The notes under the pieces are model-generated. The model saw nothing but the letters and a program-made list of their open reading frames with translations, was not told the origin of the DNA and did not search any database. DNA of 64,000 nt from Paramicrobacterium agarici (GTDB lineage: Bacteria; Actinomycetota; Actinomycetes; Actinomycetales; Microbacteriaceae). Below, piece after piece: positions 18,997 to 27,208 of the stretch; the stretch's first letter is position 1, and each line of letters starts with the position of its first letter. Made by a program: the position numbers and the translations under genes. The stretch is taken from NCBI RefSeq assembly GCF_002563955.1, contig NZ_PDJE01000001.1:1-64000 (forward strand). The letters run 5' to 3'.

Positions 18997-19752
18997 TCAG
19001 GCGCTGCGGCGGATCCGATCGCGATACAGATCCTCCAGTGCATGGTTGTGCTCGTCACCTCCAGGGATGTTCGCCGAGATATACATCGGAGGCACGTCCC
19101 CCGACTCAGAGAGCTTCTGCGCGACGCCGATCGTCAGCAGCTGGGCGATGAACGCGGCGGTGATCGACGAGATCGCTCCCGAGCTCACTCCGTGGCCGAT
19201 CTCGAGTGTGGCGTCACCGTAGGGCGCGAGATTGTCGATGACGACATCGGCGATCTCGCTCAGGCGCTTTCCGCTCGGGTGCTTCGGCTCGACGGCCGCG
19301 GTGTGCTGGAGGCTCGTGACCGCGATGACGGGGCGACCGAGCTCCTTCGCCTTCAGCGCGACGCCGACGATCGAGCCGTTCACGCCCGAGTTCGACGCGA
19401 TGATGAAAACGTCGTTCGGCCCCGTGAGCGACACGTCGAAGAGCTCGTCGACGACGGACGACTCGCGTTCGAGGTTCGACCCAGCAAGTTCCTCGGGGCG
19501 TCGAGATCCGTAGAGGGCGACGTCGCGCAGCGCGATCTTGTTCGTCGGGATGAGTCCGCCAGCGCGGCCCGCGATCTCCATCGCAAACGCTTCGGAGTGG
19601 CCCGTGCCGAACGCCTGCACGACTCCGCCCGCGCGAATGGCGTCGACCATGAGCTCGATTGCCCGGTCGAGGCCGCCCGCCTCAGCATCCGCCGCCAGCT
19701 TCGTGAGCCGCGTCGTCGCCTGGGTCAGAAAATCGGTTGGTGTCACGGTCAT
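18997..19752 (-). CDS. SIS-domain sugar-phosphate-binding protein
   Basis: A 251-residue single SIS (sugar isomerase) domain protein of the UPF0309-like group. The phosphosugar-binding loop is VVQAFGTGHSEAFAMEIAGR, and the second SIS strand-loop is FIIASNSGVNGSIVGVALKA. Its start overlaps the stop of the RpiR regulator by 4 bases. Its position between regulator and ngcEFG points to a step on GlcNAc- or MurNAc-type phosphosugars, such as an etherase-, isomerase- or deaminase-like step. The exact reaction is not established and nagA/nagB are not in the window. Confidence 0.8.
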   Translation of the reverse strand: MTVTPTDFLTQATTRLTKLAADAEAGGLDRAIELMVDAIRAGGVVQAFGTGHSEAFAMEIAGRAGGLIPTNKIALRDVALYGSRRPEELAGSNLERESSVVDELFDVSLTGPNDVFIIASNSGVNGSIVGVALKAKELGRPVIAVTSLQHTAAVEPKHPSGKRLSEIADVVIDNLAPYGDATLEIGHGVSSGAISSITAAFIAQLLTIGVAQKLSESGDVPPMYISANIPGGDEHNHALEDLYRDRIRRSA

Positions 19753-20708
19753 TCGCTTGGCTCCTTGATGCGCAGGCTCGGTCGGTTCTTGGTCTGAGAT
19801 GGGCGTTGCGGCCGCCGATGCCCCGACACGGCCATGGCGGATGCCGCGAGCCGCGTGGCGGTGTCGGCAAAGCTCTCCTGCGCGACGAGCAGGTAAATGA
19901 GGTCGAGCACCATGAGCTGCGAGTGCTTTGCCGAGAGGTCGTCGGGCTGCAGGTACGGGTCGGGAGCTGCTGTGCCGATCGTGACGTCAGCGACATTCGC
20001 GAGCGGCGACGAGTCCTCGTGCGTGATGGCAACGGTGAAGGCACCAGCGGATGCTGCCTGTGACAGCATCTGGATGGTCTCATCGGTCCGGCCGGAGTTC
20101 GAGATTCCGATCGCCACCGAGTTCTTCGATTGGAGGGCAGCACTCGTGAGGCCGCCGTGCACCTCCTGCCAGTAGTGCGCGCTCACCCCGATGCGGTACA
20201 GACGCGCCTGCAGCTCTTCGGCCATGATTCCGCTGCCGCCGATGCCGTAGATGTCGAGGTGACGGCACGTGGCGATCGCGCGTGCAATGCTCTGCACCTC
20301 GTCGAGGTCGACGAGGCCTGCCGTGGTCTCGAGGGCGCGAACGTGCTCGTTGAGGAGCGTGCGCACAACCTCGCGCGCCGTGTCTTCGGGGTGAAACTCG
20401 CGCCCGATGTCTGCCCGCCAGGACTCATGAGCGTCGCCGCGGCCGATGTCCGACGCGACGCCGACCCGAAACTGCGTGTACCCGGAATAGCCGATGACCT
20501 TGCAGAAGCGGGTAACGGTCGCCGCTGACGTGCCGGCTCGCTCGGCAAGCTCGGTGATCGACAGATCGATCGGCGCTGACGGCGTCTCGAGAAGAACCTC
20601 GGCGATCTTGACCATGGCGGCCGGCATGTCTGGCAGGCTTGCCTGCACGCGAGTCGAGACGGACATGCGTCCGTCGTCGCGTGAAACCTGTGACACCATT
20701 GCCGTCAT
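19749..20708 (-). CDS. MurR/RpiR-family transcriptional regulator
   Basis: About 319 residues from the ATG at 20708. The N-terminal RpiR helix-turn-helix reads SITELAERAGTSAATVTRFC, followed by a SIS effector domain with IYGIGGSGIMAEEL and VAIGISNSGRTDETIQML. The family senses phosphosugars such as MurNAc-6-P or GlcNAc-6-P. A longer frame to 20786 would run through the intergenic promoter area and is not favoured. It heads the minus-strand operon with the SIS gene and ngcEFG, and is divergent from the GlcNAc kinase, so it probably controls both directions. Confidence 0.88.
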   Translation of the reverse strand: MTAMVSQVSRDDGRMSVSTRVQASLPDMPAAMVKIAEVLLETPSAPIDLSITELAERAGTSAATVTRFCKVIGYSGYTQFRVGVASDIGRGDAHESWRADIGREFHPEDTAREVVRTLLNEHVRALETTAGLVDLDEVQSIARAIATCRHLDIYGIGGSGIMAEELQARLYRIGVSAHYWQEVHGGLTSAALQSKNSVAIGISNSGRTDETIQMLSQAASAGAFTVAITHEDSSPLANVADVTIGTAAPDPYLQPDDLSAKHSQLMVLDLIYLLVAQESFADTATRLAASAMAVSGHRRPQRPSQTKNRPSLRIKEPSE

Positions 20709-20737
20709 GAAAAATCCGCTCGCCGTTGGGAGATTTG

Positions 20738-20757
20738 TATGAAAACTATTCTTATTG
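20738..20757. promoter_or_regulatory. Possible operator in the RpiR-kinase divergent region
   Basis: The 93-bp gap between the RpiR regulator and the GlcNAc kinase contains an AT-rich stretch, TATGAAAACTATTCTTAT, with GAA and TTC half-sites around a short centre. RpiR proteins often bind such GAA/TTC repeats. The symmetry is weak, so this is only a candidate. Confidence 0.3.
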
Positions 20758-20801
20758 CGAGCTAAGGTCAACTCACAAGGTGTCACGAATGGGTAACGAA
20801 C

Positions 20802-21776
20802 ATGCTTCAGATCGGTCTTGATGCGGGCGGAACGTCGACGCGCGCCACCGTCGTCACCACGGACGGCGAGTGCGTGGGCTATGCGCGAAGCTCCGGAGGA
20901 AACCCCATCTCATCGGGGAAAATCGGCGCATCTTCCGCCATTCTCGACGCGATCGAGAGTGCGCTGACCCGCGCGAATGCCACACTCTCTGACGTCAGCG
21001 TGATCGTGGCGGCGATGGCCGGCGGAAGCGCTGACGATTCGCGCGACTGGCTGATCGAGCCGCTCGCCGACCGCGACTTCACCGGAACCGTCGCGTGGGA
21101 ATCCGATCTTCTCGCAACATATTTTTCGGGCACATTTTCATCGTTCGGCTACGCGATCGTCTCAGGAACCGGCGCCGCGGTCATTCGAGTTGAAGACGGC
21201 CAGATCGCCCGCACGAGCGACGGTCTCGGCTGGCTTCTCGGCGATGCCGGAAGCGGGTTCTGGATCGGGCACAACGTCGCCCTCGCCGTCATGTCCGACA
21301 TCGATGGGCGCGGCCCGTCGACGGCGCTGACGCCTCGCCTGCTCGAGGCACTGGGCATCAGCACGGAGGGCGCACGTGTGCAGGGGCGGTCGCCCGCGCT
21401 TCCGCGCCTGATCACAGCGCTGTACGACATGCGGCCCGTGCAGCTTGCCCAGTTCGCTCCCCTCGCCTTCAGCGAGCCAGAGGATGCGGTGTCCCGCGGC
21501 ATCCTCGAGTCGGCCGGCTCTCTGCTCGCCCACTCGGTCGAAGCCGTGCATACAGAGAACGGCCCCCTCGTGATCGGAGGAAGCGTACTCGCGCAGACCG
21601 GACGTCTCGCCGAGACGTTTGCCGCGAGGCTCGCCGCGCAGGGAATCGAACCCGCCATCGTGCGCGTCGCCGACGGAGCCGTCGGCTCGGCCGTCCTCGC
21701 TCTGCGCGAGGCCGGCGTCGACATCACGGCCTCTGTGTTCCGCCGCGTGACCGACAGCGTGGCGCGCATGCGGTGA
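20802..21776 (+). CDS. N-acetylglucosamine kinase-like (BadF/BadG ATPase family)
   Basis: A 324-residue kinase with the ASKHA fold. The N-terminal phosphate motif is IGLDAGGTSTRATVV, the phosphate-2 region is YAIVSGTGAAVIRV, and further conserved stretches are DGLGWLLGDAGSGFWIG and GPLVIGGSVLAQTG. This is the arrangement of mammalian-type GlcNAc kinases in the BadF/BadG/BcrA/BcrD family. It phosphorylates incoming GlcNAc to GlcNAc-6-P in the cytoplasm. It is divergent from the RpiR-SIS-ngcEFG operon, which supports the substrate. Confidence 0.85.
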   Translation: MLQIGLDAGGTSTRATVVTTDGECVGYARSSGGNPISSGKIGASSAILDAIESALTRANATLSDVSVIVAAMAGGSADDSRDWLIEPLADRDFTGTVAWESDLLATYFSGTFSSFGYAIVSGTGAAVIRVEDGQIARTSDGLGWLLGDAGSGFWIGHNVALAVMSDIDGRGPSTALTPRLLEALGISTEGARVQGRSPALPRLITALYDMRPVQLAQFAPLAFSEPEDAVSRGILESAGSLLAHSVEAVHTENGPLVIGGSVLAQTGRLAETFAARLAAQGIEPAIVRVADGAVGSAVLALREAGVDITASVFRRVTDSVARMR

Positions 21777-21832
21777 GGCCGCGCTCCGCGCGACTCTGAC
21801 ACAATGGAGGGACACGATCGAAAGGGTGTGCA

Positions 21833-21943
21833 ATGACGATTGAACCTGTGCTGTGGGGAGTGCTCGGGCTGATCGGACTTGTCGGCGGAGTGCTCGGACT
21901 CGCCGCGAGCTGGGCTCTCGCGCGCGGCGACCGCCGCAACTAA
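21833..21943 (+). CDS. Small single-pass membrane protein (36 aa)
   Basis: A short open frame between the GlcNAc kinase and the LacI gene. It encodes MTIEPVLWGVLGLIGLVGG followed by more hydrophobic residues and the basic tail ARGDRRN. It has one predicted transmembrane helix over residues 6-28 with a positively charged C-terminus. A GAAAGGG stretch lies about 8 bases before the ATG. The composition is what small membrane proteins show, but no family is recognised. It may be part of the kinase transcript. Confidence 0.5.
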   Translation: MTIEPVLWGVLGLIGLVGGVLGLAASWALARGDRRN

Positions 21944-22006
21944 GCAATACACTCGTCTGCATCACCGCGCGTCTTCGACGCGTGCGCCGAGGCGTGAGGA
22001 GCAGCC

Positions 22007-23029
22007 GTGGAACCGTCGTCGTCAGTCACGCTGCACGACGTTGCCGCTGAGGCCGGCGTCTCGCTCGCGACGGCGTCGCGCGTGCTCAACGGCAGCGTGC
22101 GCAAGGTCGCGGAGTCGTATCGTGAGCGCGTGATGGCTGCCGCCCAGCGCCTCGGCTATGCGCCGAACCTCTCGGCGCAGGCGATGGCGAAAGGTCGCGC
22201 GAACATCGTGGGGCTGCTCGTCGGCGACATCGCCGACCCCTACTTCTCGGCCATCACGGCCGGGGCGATGGCAGCCGCAGAGGAGGCAGGCCTCGTTGTG
22301 ACCGTCGCGGTGACCGGCAGAGACGCCGACCGCGAGCTCACGACCGTTCGTGCCTTGAAAGGACAGCGCCCGCGTGCGATTCTGCTCGCCGGATCGCGGT
22401 TTGCTGACGCGACGCGCGACGACGAATTGTCTGCGGAGCTTGAAAATTTTCGCGCCGGGGGCGGCCGGGTCGTCTTCGTGAGCCAAAGCGGGCTCGGGTT
22501 CGACACCGTGCGCATTGGCAATGAAGAAGCAGCGACGGCACTGGGCGAGCGGTTGGCTGAGCTTGGCTACCGGCGCGTTGCCATCATCGCAGGGCCGCAC
22601 CGTCTCATCACCTCGACGGATCGGGCGCGCGGCTTCACGCGCGGGTTCGGTCGCGGCGGCGGTGACGTCGTCACCACGGTCCGGGGAGACTTCACGCGAG
22701 ACGGCGGCTTCGCTGCGGGCGAGAAGCTCGCAGCATCCGGTCTCTCAGACGTGGACTTGATCTTCGCCACGAGCGACATCATGGCCGTCGGAGCAATGTC
22801 AGCACTGCGTCGCGCCGGCATCATTCCTGGCGAGCATGTGGGCGTCGCCGGCTTCGACGACATCTCAACCGCGCGAGACGTGACTCCGCCGCTGACGACC
22901 GTCGCCATTCCCCTCGAGGAGATCGGCAGAAGCGCCGTGACGCAAGCGCTTCTCGACGAACCGGGCGACTCCCCCGCCCCCGTGACCGGCACGGTGCTCA
23001 TTCGAGAGAGCACTCCCGCGCGCACATAG
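22007..23029 (+). CDS. LacI-family transcriptional regulator
   Basis: A 340-residue LacI regulator starting with GTG after GAGGAG. The helix-turn-helix VTLHDVAAEAGVSLATASRV is at residues 7-26. The hinge and effector domain follow (NIVGLLVGDIADPYFSAITA, GVAGFDDISTARDVTPPLTT). It lies immediately upstream of the dehydrogenase/DUF993/isomerase operon. A LacI operator sits at 23204, just before that operon, so it is the likely local regulator. Confidence 0.9.
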   Translation: MEPSSSVTLHDVAAEAGVSLATASRVLNGSVRKVAESYRERVMAAAQRLGYAPNLSAQAMAKGRANIVGLLVGDIADPYFSAITAGAMAAAEEAGLVVTVAVTGRDADRELTTVRALKGQRPRAILLAGSRFADATRDDELSAELENFRAGGGRVVFVSQSGLGFDTVRIGNEEAATALGERLAELGYRRVAIIAGPHRLITSTDRARGFTRGFGRGGGDVVTTVRGDFTRDGGFAAGEKLAASGLSDVDLIFATSDIMAVGAMSALRRAGIIPGEHVGVAGFDDISTARDVTPPLTTVAIPLEEIGRSAVTQALLDEPGDSPAPVTGTVLIRESTPART

Positions 23030-23087
23030 CGCGCTGCGTGCAGAACCGTGCGGGCCGCGACGCCGGTCAAGCCCGCTTCCGGGCTGA

Positions 23088-23151
23088 AGTGAGTTGCAGG
23101 AACTGGCTGCGATTCTCCCCGGCAAATGGCCGCCACTTTCTGCAACTCGCT
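23088..23151. repeat. Imperfect 20-bp inverted repeat, REP-like or stem-loop
   Basis: Bases 23088-23107 (AGTGAGTTGCAGGAACTGGC) match the complement of 23132-23151 at about 17 of 20 positions, separated by 24 bases. It lies in the 217-bp gap between the LacI gene and the dehydrogenase operon, upstream of the operator at 23204. It could be a dispersed palindromic repeat, a terminator of the LacI gene, or a looped regulatory site. No second copy was noticed in the window. Confidence 0.5.
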
Positions 23152-23203
23152 TTCGGGGACCGTCGGCCTCGATTGCCGCGGGAACGATTCTGCTCTACAC
23201 TCT

Positions 23204-23219
23204 GGGTAAACGCTTTCCC
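23204..23219. promoter_or_regulatory. LacI-type operator of the dehydrogenase operon
   Basis: GGGTAAACGCTTTCCC is a clear LacI-family operator (GGWAARCGYTTWCC form, CG centre). It is 28 bp upstream of the GTG start at 23247. The local LacI gene at 22007 is the likely binder; a catabolite-control paralogue is possible. Confidence 0.7.
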
Positions 23220-23246
23220 ATATTCTCGGAACAGAAAGAGCTCCAC

Positions 23247-24392
23247 GTGTCAGAGATCGGCATCATCATGAACGGCGCCTCAGGGCGCATGGGCTACCGC
23301 CAGCACCTGCTGCGCTCGATTCTCGCGATTCGCGAGCAGGGCGGAGTGATGCTGTCTGACGGGTCGCGCGTGCAGGTGAAGCCCTTACTCGTCGGCCGGA
23401 GCGAGGCGAAGCTCGCGGAGATCGCCCGCCGGCACGACATTGCCGACTACACGACAGATCTCGAAGCCGCGCTCGCCGACGACCGGTGGCAGATCTACGC
23501 GGACTTCCTCGTGACGAAAGCACGCGTGCCGGCGCTGAAGAAGGCGATCGTCGCGGGCAAGGCGATCTACACCGAGAAGCCGACGGCGGAATCGTTTGAG
23601 GACGCTCTCGAGCTGGCACGCCTGGCAAAGGACGCCGGTGTCAAGAACGGCGTGGTGCACGACAAGCTCTACCTTCCCGGCCTGCGCAAGCTCAAGCGGC
23701 ACATCGACTCGGGGTTCTTCGGTCGCATTCTCTCGGTGCGCGGCGAGTTCGGCTACTGGGTCTTCGAGGGTGACTGGCAGCCCGCCCAGCGTCCGAGCTG
23801 GAACTATCGTTCAGAAGACGGCGGCGGCATCATCGTCGACATGTTTCCGCACTGGAACTACGTGCTCGAGAACCTCTTCGGCGGCGTGAAATCGGTGTAC
23901 GCGCACGCGACGACCGAGATTCCCGAGCGCGTCGACGAGAACGGCGAGCGCTACACGGCCACCGCGGATGACGCCGCCTATGCGGTGTTCGAGCTCGAGG
24001 GCGGCGTGACGGCCCAGCTCAACTCGAGCTGGACGACGCGCGTCAACCGCGACGAGCTCGTCGAGTTTCAGGTCGACGGCACCCACGGCAGCGCCGTCGT
24101 CGGGCTGTTCGGGTGCAAGATTCAGCCGCGCAACGCCACCCCGAAACCCGTATGGAACCCCGACATCCCCGACGCACACGACTACGACGACGACTGGATC
24201 GAGGTTCCCGACAACGACGTGTTCGAGAACGGCTTCAAAGTGCAGTGGGAGGAGTTTCTGCGCCACGTGCTCGAAGACGCGCCGAACCACTTCGACTTTC
24301 TCTCGGGCGCGCGCGGCGTGCTGCTCGCCGAAGAAGGCCTCAAGAGCTCGGCAACGGGAGCGCGCATCGATCTTCCCGATGTGAGGCTGTGA
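23247..24392 (+). CDS. Gfo/Idh/MocA-family oxidoreductase
   Basis: About 381 residues, first gene of a four-gene operon. The N-terminal Rossmann region reads IGIIMNGASGRMGYRQHLL. The middle carries TEKPTAESFEDALELARLAK, the EKP motif typical of Gfo/Idh/MocA dehydrogenases, and the C-terminal alpha/beta substrate domain follows. These enzymes oxidise or reduce sugars and cyclitols with NAD(P). GTG at 23247 (after GAAAGAG) is taken as start because the operator at 23204 lies within the longer open frame from 23094. The substrate is unknown; partner genes suggest a keto-sugar pathway. Confidence 0.85.
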   Translation: MSEIGIIMNGASGRMGYRQHLLRSILAIREQGGVMLSDGSRVQVKPLLVGRSEAKLAEIARRHDIADYTTDLEAALADDRWQIYADFLVTKARVPALKKAIVAGKAIYTEKPTAESFEDALELARLAKDAGVKNGVVHDKLYLPGLRKLKRHIDSGFFGRILSVRGEFGYWVFEGDWQPAQRPSWNYRSEDGGGIIVDMFPHWNYVLENLFGGVKSVYAHATTEIPERVDENGERYTATADDAAYAVFELEGGVTAQLNSSWTTRVNRDELVEFQVDGTHGSAVVGLFGCKIQPRNATPKPVWNPDIPDAHDYDDDWIEVPDNDVFENGFKVQWEEFLRHVLEDAPNHFDFLSGARGVLLAEEGLKSSATGARIDLPDVRL

Positions 24393-24399
24393 GACGACG

Positions 24400-25560
24400 A
24401 TGACCGACTTCACCCTTCTCGACGCGGCGGGCACTGTCACCACCGCGCCCGTCAACCCCGCGCCCGGCTACAGCAAGCCGAGCAGCGCGCTCTCGGCGCG
24501 CACCGCCTTTGCGGCATCCCATGTCATTCCCCACGCGTGGGCAGACAACACGCCGGGCCAGCCAGCAGAGATCGACTGGGATACCACCCTCGCCTTTCGG
24601 CACCACGTGTGGTCGTGGGGGCTCGGAGTCGCCGACGCCATGGACACGGCCCAGCGCAATATGGGGCTGGATGCTGCCGCGACGCGTGAGCTCATCAGAC
24701 GCAGCGCCGCAGAAGCAGAGACGGTCGGCGGCGCTCTCGTCGTCGGCGTCAACACCGATCACGTTGACGACGCCGTGATCTCGATCGAGCAGATCATCGA
24801 CGCCTACACGGAGCAGCTGCACACCGCTGAGGATGCCGGCGCGGGCGTCGTGCTCATGTGCAGCCGACACTTGGCACGCGCCGCTTCGTCTGCCGCCGAC
24901 TACGAGCGCGTCTACAGCGCGGTGCTCGAGGCCGCGTCGACGCCCGTCGTGCTGCACTGGCTCGGCGAAGCGTTCGACCCCGAACTGCGCGGCTACTTCG
25001 GGGCGTCCGACTGGCGCACGGCATCCGATACGGTGGTGCGCATCATCGAAGCGAGCGGCGGACGCGTGAGCGGCATCAAGATGAGCCTTCTCAATGCGGA
25101 GTCCGAGATCTCCGTGCGGCGCCGGCTCCACGAGGGATGCACCATGTTCACGGGCGACGACTTCAACTACGTCGGCCTCATCGCCGGCGACGAGCAGGGG
25201 CACTCCGACGCGCTACTCGGTGCGTTCGCGGCCGTTGCGCCGTCAGCATCCGCCGCGATTCAGGCGCTGGATGCTGGAGACGCAGCGCGCTTCCACAGCA
25301 TCCTCGAGCCGACTGAGGCGCTCTCGCGGCAGATCTTCGCCACTCCAACGTTCTACTACAAGACGGGCGTCGCGTTCCTGTCGTGGCTCAACGGCCACCA
25401 GCCGGCGTTCTCGATGGTGGGCGGCCTGCAGTCGGCGCGCAGCCTGCCACACCTCTCCGAGATCGTGCGCCTCGCCAACGCATCGGGCGCGCTCGAGCGT
25501 CCGGAACTCGCCGCCGCCCGCTGGAACGGGCTTCTCGCGCTGAACGGAGTCACCGCATGA
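24400..25560 (+). CDS. DUF993 / dihydrodipicolinate synthase-like protein
   Basis: A 386-residue protein resembling the DUF993 family, a group distantly related to class I aldolases of the dihydrodipicolinate synthase type. Visible stretches are VIPHAWADNTPGQPAEIDWD, VGGALVVGVNTDHVDD, PVVLHWLGEAFDPELRGYFG and GRVSGIKMSLLNAESE; the last contains a lysine where DHDPS-like enzymes hold the Schiff-base lysine. This suggests aldol cleavage of a sugar-acid or keto-sugar, but no member is known to me to be characterised. It starts 7 bp after the dehydrogenase and overlaps the next gene by ATGA. Confidence 0.8.
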   Translation: MTDFTLLDAAGTVTTAPVNPAPGYSKPSSALSARTAFAASHVIPHAWADNTPGQPAEIDWDTTLAFRHHVWSWGLGVADAMDTAQRNMGLDAAATRELIRRSAAEAETVGGALVVGVNTDHVDDAVISIEQIIDAYTEQLHTAEDAGAGVVLMCSRHLARAASSAADYERVYSAVLEAASTPVVLHWLGEAFDPELRGYFGASDWRTASDTVVRIIEASGGRVSGIKMSLLNAESEISVRRRLHEGCTMFTGDDFNYVGLIAGDEQGHSDALLGAFAAVAPSASAAIQALDAGDAARFHSILEPTEALSRQIFATPTFYYKTGVAFLSWLNGHQPAFSMVGGLQSARSLPHLSEIVRLANASGALERPELAAARWNGLLALNGVTA

Positions 25561-26444
25561 CGCACCCACGGCTGTCGCTCAACCAGGCGACGATCAAGTA
25601 CGCCGACCTTGCGACGGCGCTGAACGTCACCCGCGATGCCGGTTACACGAGCATCGGAACCTGGCGTGAGCCCGTGCAGGAGGTCGGCCTTGCTCGCGCC
25701 ATCGAGCTCGTGAAGGCATCGGAGCTGCGCGTCTCGAGCCACTGCCGCGGCGGGTTCTTCACGGTGCCCGAGGGCGGTGTGCGCCGCGCCTCGATCGACG
25801 ACAACCGCGTCGCGATCGACGAGACCGCCGCGCTGGCCGCTGCGGGGGCGCCGGGGTCCCGGGCCGCGCTCGTTCTGGTTGCGGGCGGACTTCCCGACGG
25901 CTCCCGCGATCTCGCCGGGGCACGCGAGCGCGTGGGCGATGCTCTCGCCGAGCTCGTCGAGCATGCGACAGCATCCGGTGTTCAGCTCGCGATCGAACCG
26001 CTGCATCCCATGTACGCGTCTGACCGGGCCGTCGTCTCGACGCTCGGCCAGGCTCTCGACATCGCCGAACGCTTTCCGGCCGACGCTGTCGGCGTCGTCG
26101 TCGACACGTTCCACGTGTGGTGGGATCCGCAGCTGCTTTCGCAGGTTGCGCGCGCGGGTGCGAGCGGGCGCATCGCCAACTACCAGGTGTGCGATTGGGC
26201 GACGCCGCTTCCCGCCGATGTGCTGCTCGCCCGGCATTATCCGGGCGACGGCGTCATCGACTTCGCCAGCATCACGCGCGCGGTCAACGACGCGGGCTAC
26301 GCGGGCGACATCGAGGTGGAGATCTTCAATCAGGTGGTCTGGGACACGGATGCTGCTGAGGCAGCCGCGCGCACGGCAACGGCGTTCGACGCAGCTGTGG
26401 CACCATATCTGACCGGGCAGCTCCACGACCTGGAGGTTTCGTGA
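25557..26444 (+). CDS. Sugar phosphate isomerase/epimerase-like TIM barrel protein 1
   Basis: A 295-residue xylose-isomerase-like TIM barrel (AP endonuclease 2 fold). Metal-ligand-type positions are seen in LAIEPLHPMYASDRAVVS (Glu), VGVVVDTFHVWWDP (Asp, His) and GYAGDIEVEIFNQVVWD (Glu). The N-terminus reads SLNQATIKYADLATALNVTR. Such proteins interconvert keto- and aldo-sugars or epimerise them. It is translationally coupled to the DUF993 gene (ATGA) and to the next TIM barrel (GTGA). Confidence 0.85.
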   Translation: MTHPRLSLNQATIKYADLATALNVTRDAGYTSIGTWREPVQEVGLARAIELVKASELRVSSHCRGGFFTVPEGGVRRASIDDNRVAIDETAALAAAGAPGSRAALVLVAGGLPDGSRDLAGARERVGDALAELVEHATASGVQLAIEPLHPMYASDRAVVSTLGQALDIAERFPADAVGVVVDTFHVWWDPQLLSQVARAGASGRIANYQVCDWATPLPADVLLARHYPGDGVIDFASITRAVNDAGYAGDIEVEIFNQVVWDTDAAEAAARTATAFDAAVAPYLTGQLHDLEVS

Positions 26445-27208
26445 CAGCACACATTCGCGCCGGGCTGTGCTCGGTGACGTTCCGCGCGATGAGCACCGAC
26501 GAGGTCATCGCCGCCGCCCGTGACGCGGAGCTCGAGTCGATCGAGTGGGGAACGGGAGAGGGCGAGCACCTCGTTCCCGGCGACCGCGAGGCCGCGCGAC
26601 GCCTCGGCGAGCGCACTCGCGCGGCAGGACTCGCCGTGGCGTCTCTTGGCGGGTACTACCGATGCGGCGACGACGAGAGCATCGCTCCGCTTCTCGACTC
26701 GGCTGTCGCGGCCGGAGCTTCGCGTGTGCGGGTTTGGGCGGGGTCGGTCGGCTCCGCTGAGGCCGACGAGCACGAGCGCCACCGCATCGCGAGCCGGCTT
26801 CGGGATGCTGTCGGGCAGGCAGCCGCGCAGGGCATCGAGCTTGCGCTGGAGTACCACGGCCGAACGCTCACCGACACCGCTGCATCGACCCTCTCCCTTC
26901 TTGAGAGCGTCGGCATGCCGCAGCTGTCGTCGTATTGGCAGCCGACGCAGGGCGCCACCGACGATGCCGCGCTGGCCGAGCTCGACGCGATTGCTCCGCA
27001 CGTGTCGACGCTTCACGTATTCTCGTGGTGGCCCATGGCCGAGCGGCTTCGGCTCTCTGAGCGCGACGATCTCTGGCAGCGGGTGTTCGCGCGAGCGGCA
27101 TCCTTCCCCCGCATCACCGACGCGCTGCTCGAGTTCTTCCCGAACGATGACCCGGCGCTACTGCCCGCAGAGGCTGCGACGCTGCGTTCCTGGCTCGACG
27201 CCGCTTAG
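26441..27208 (+). CDS. Sugar phosphate isomerase/epimerase-like TIM barrel protein 2
   Basis: A 255-residue second TIM barrel of the same superfamily as its neighbour but clearly diverged. Visible stretches are GLCSVTFRAMSTDEVI, LESIEWGTGEGEHLVPGD and IELALEYHGRTLTDTAAS (Glu and His in the usual metal area). The start is a GTG overlapping the previous stop. The gene ends head-on with metE: the stop codons overlap within TTAG at 27205-27208. Two isomerases in tandem imply two successive rearrangements of the same sugar or a heteromer. Confidence 0.82.
   Translation: MTAHIRAGLCSVTFRAMSTDEVIAAARDAELESIEWGTGEGEHLVPGDREAARRLGERTRAAGLAVASLGGYYRCGDDESIAPLLDSAVAAGASRVRVWAGSVGSAEADEHERHRIASRLRDAVGQAAAQGIELALEYHGRTLTDTAASTLSLLESVGMPQLSSYWQPTQGATDDAALAELDAIAPHVSTLHVFSWWPMAERLRLSERDDLWQRVFARAASFPRITDALLEFFPNDDPALLPAEAATLRSWLDAA

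Noticed and set aside
27205..27208. Overlap of opposite stop codons of the second isomerase gene and metE
   Set aside because: A four-base convergent overlap (TTAG) is common in compact genomes and needs no special explanation.
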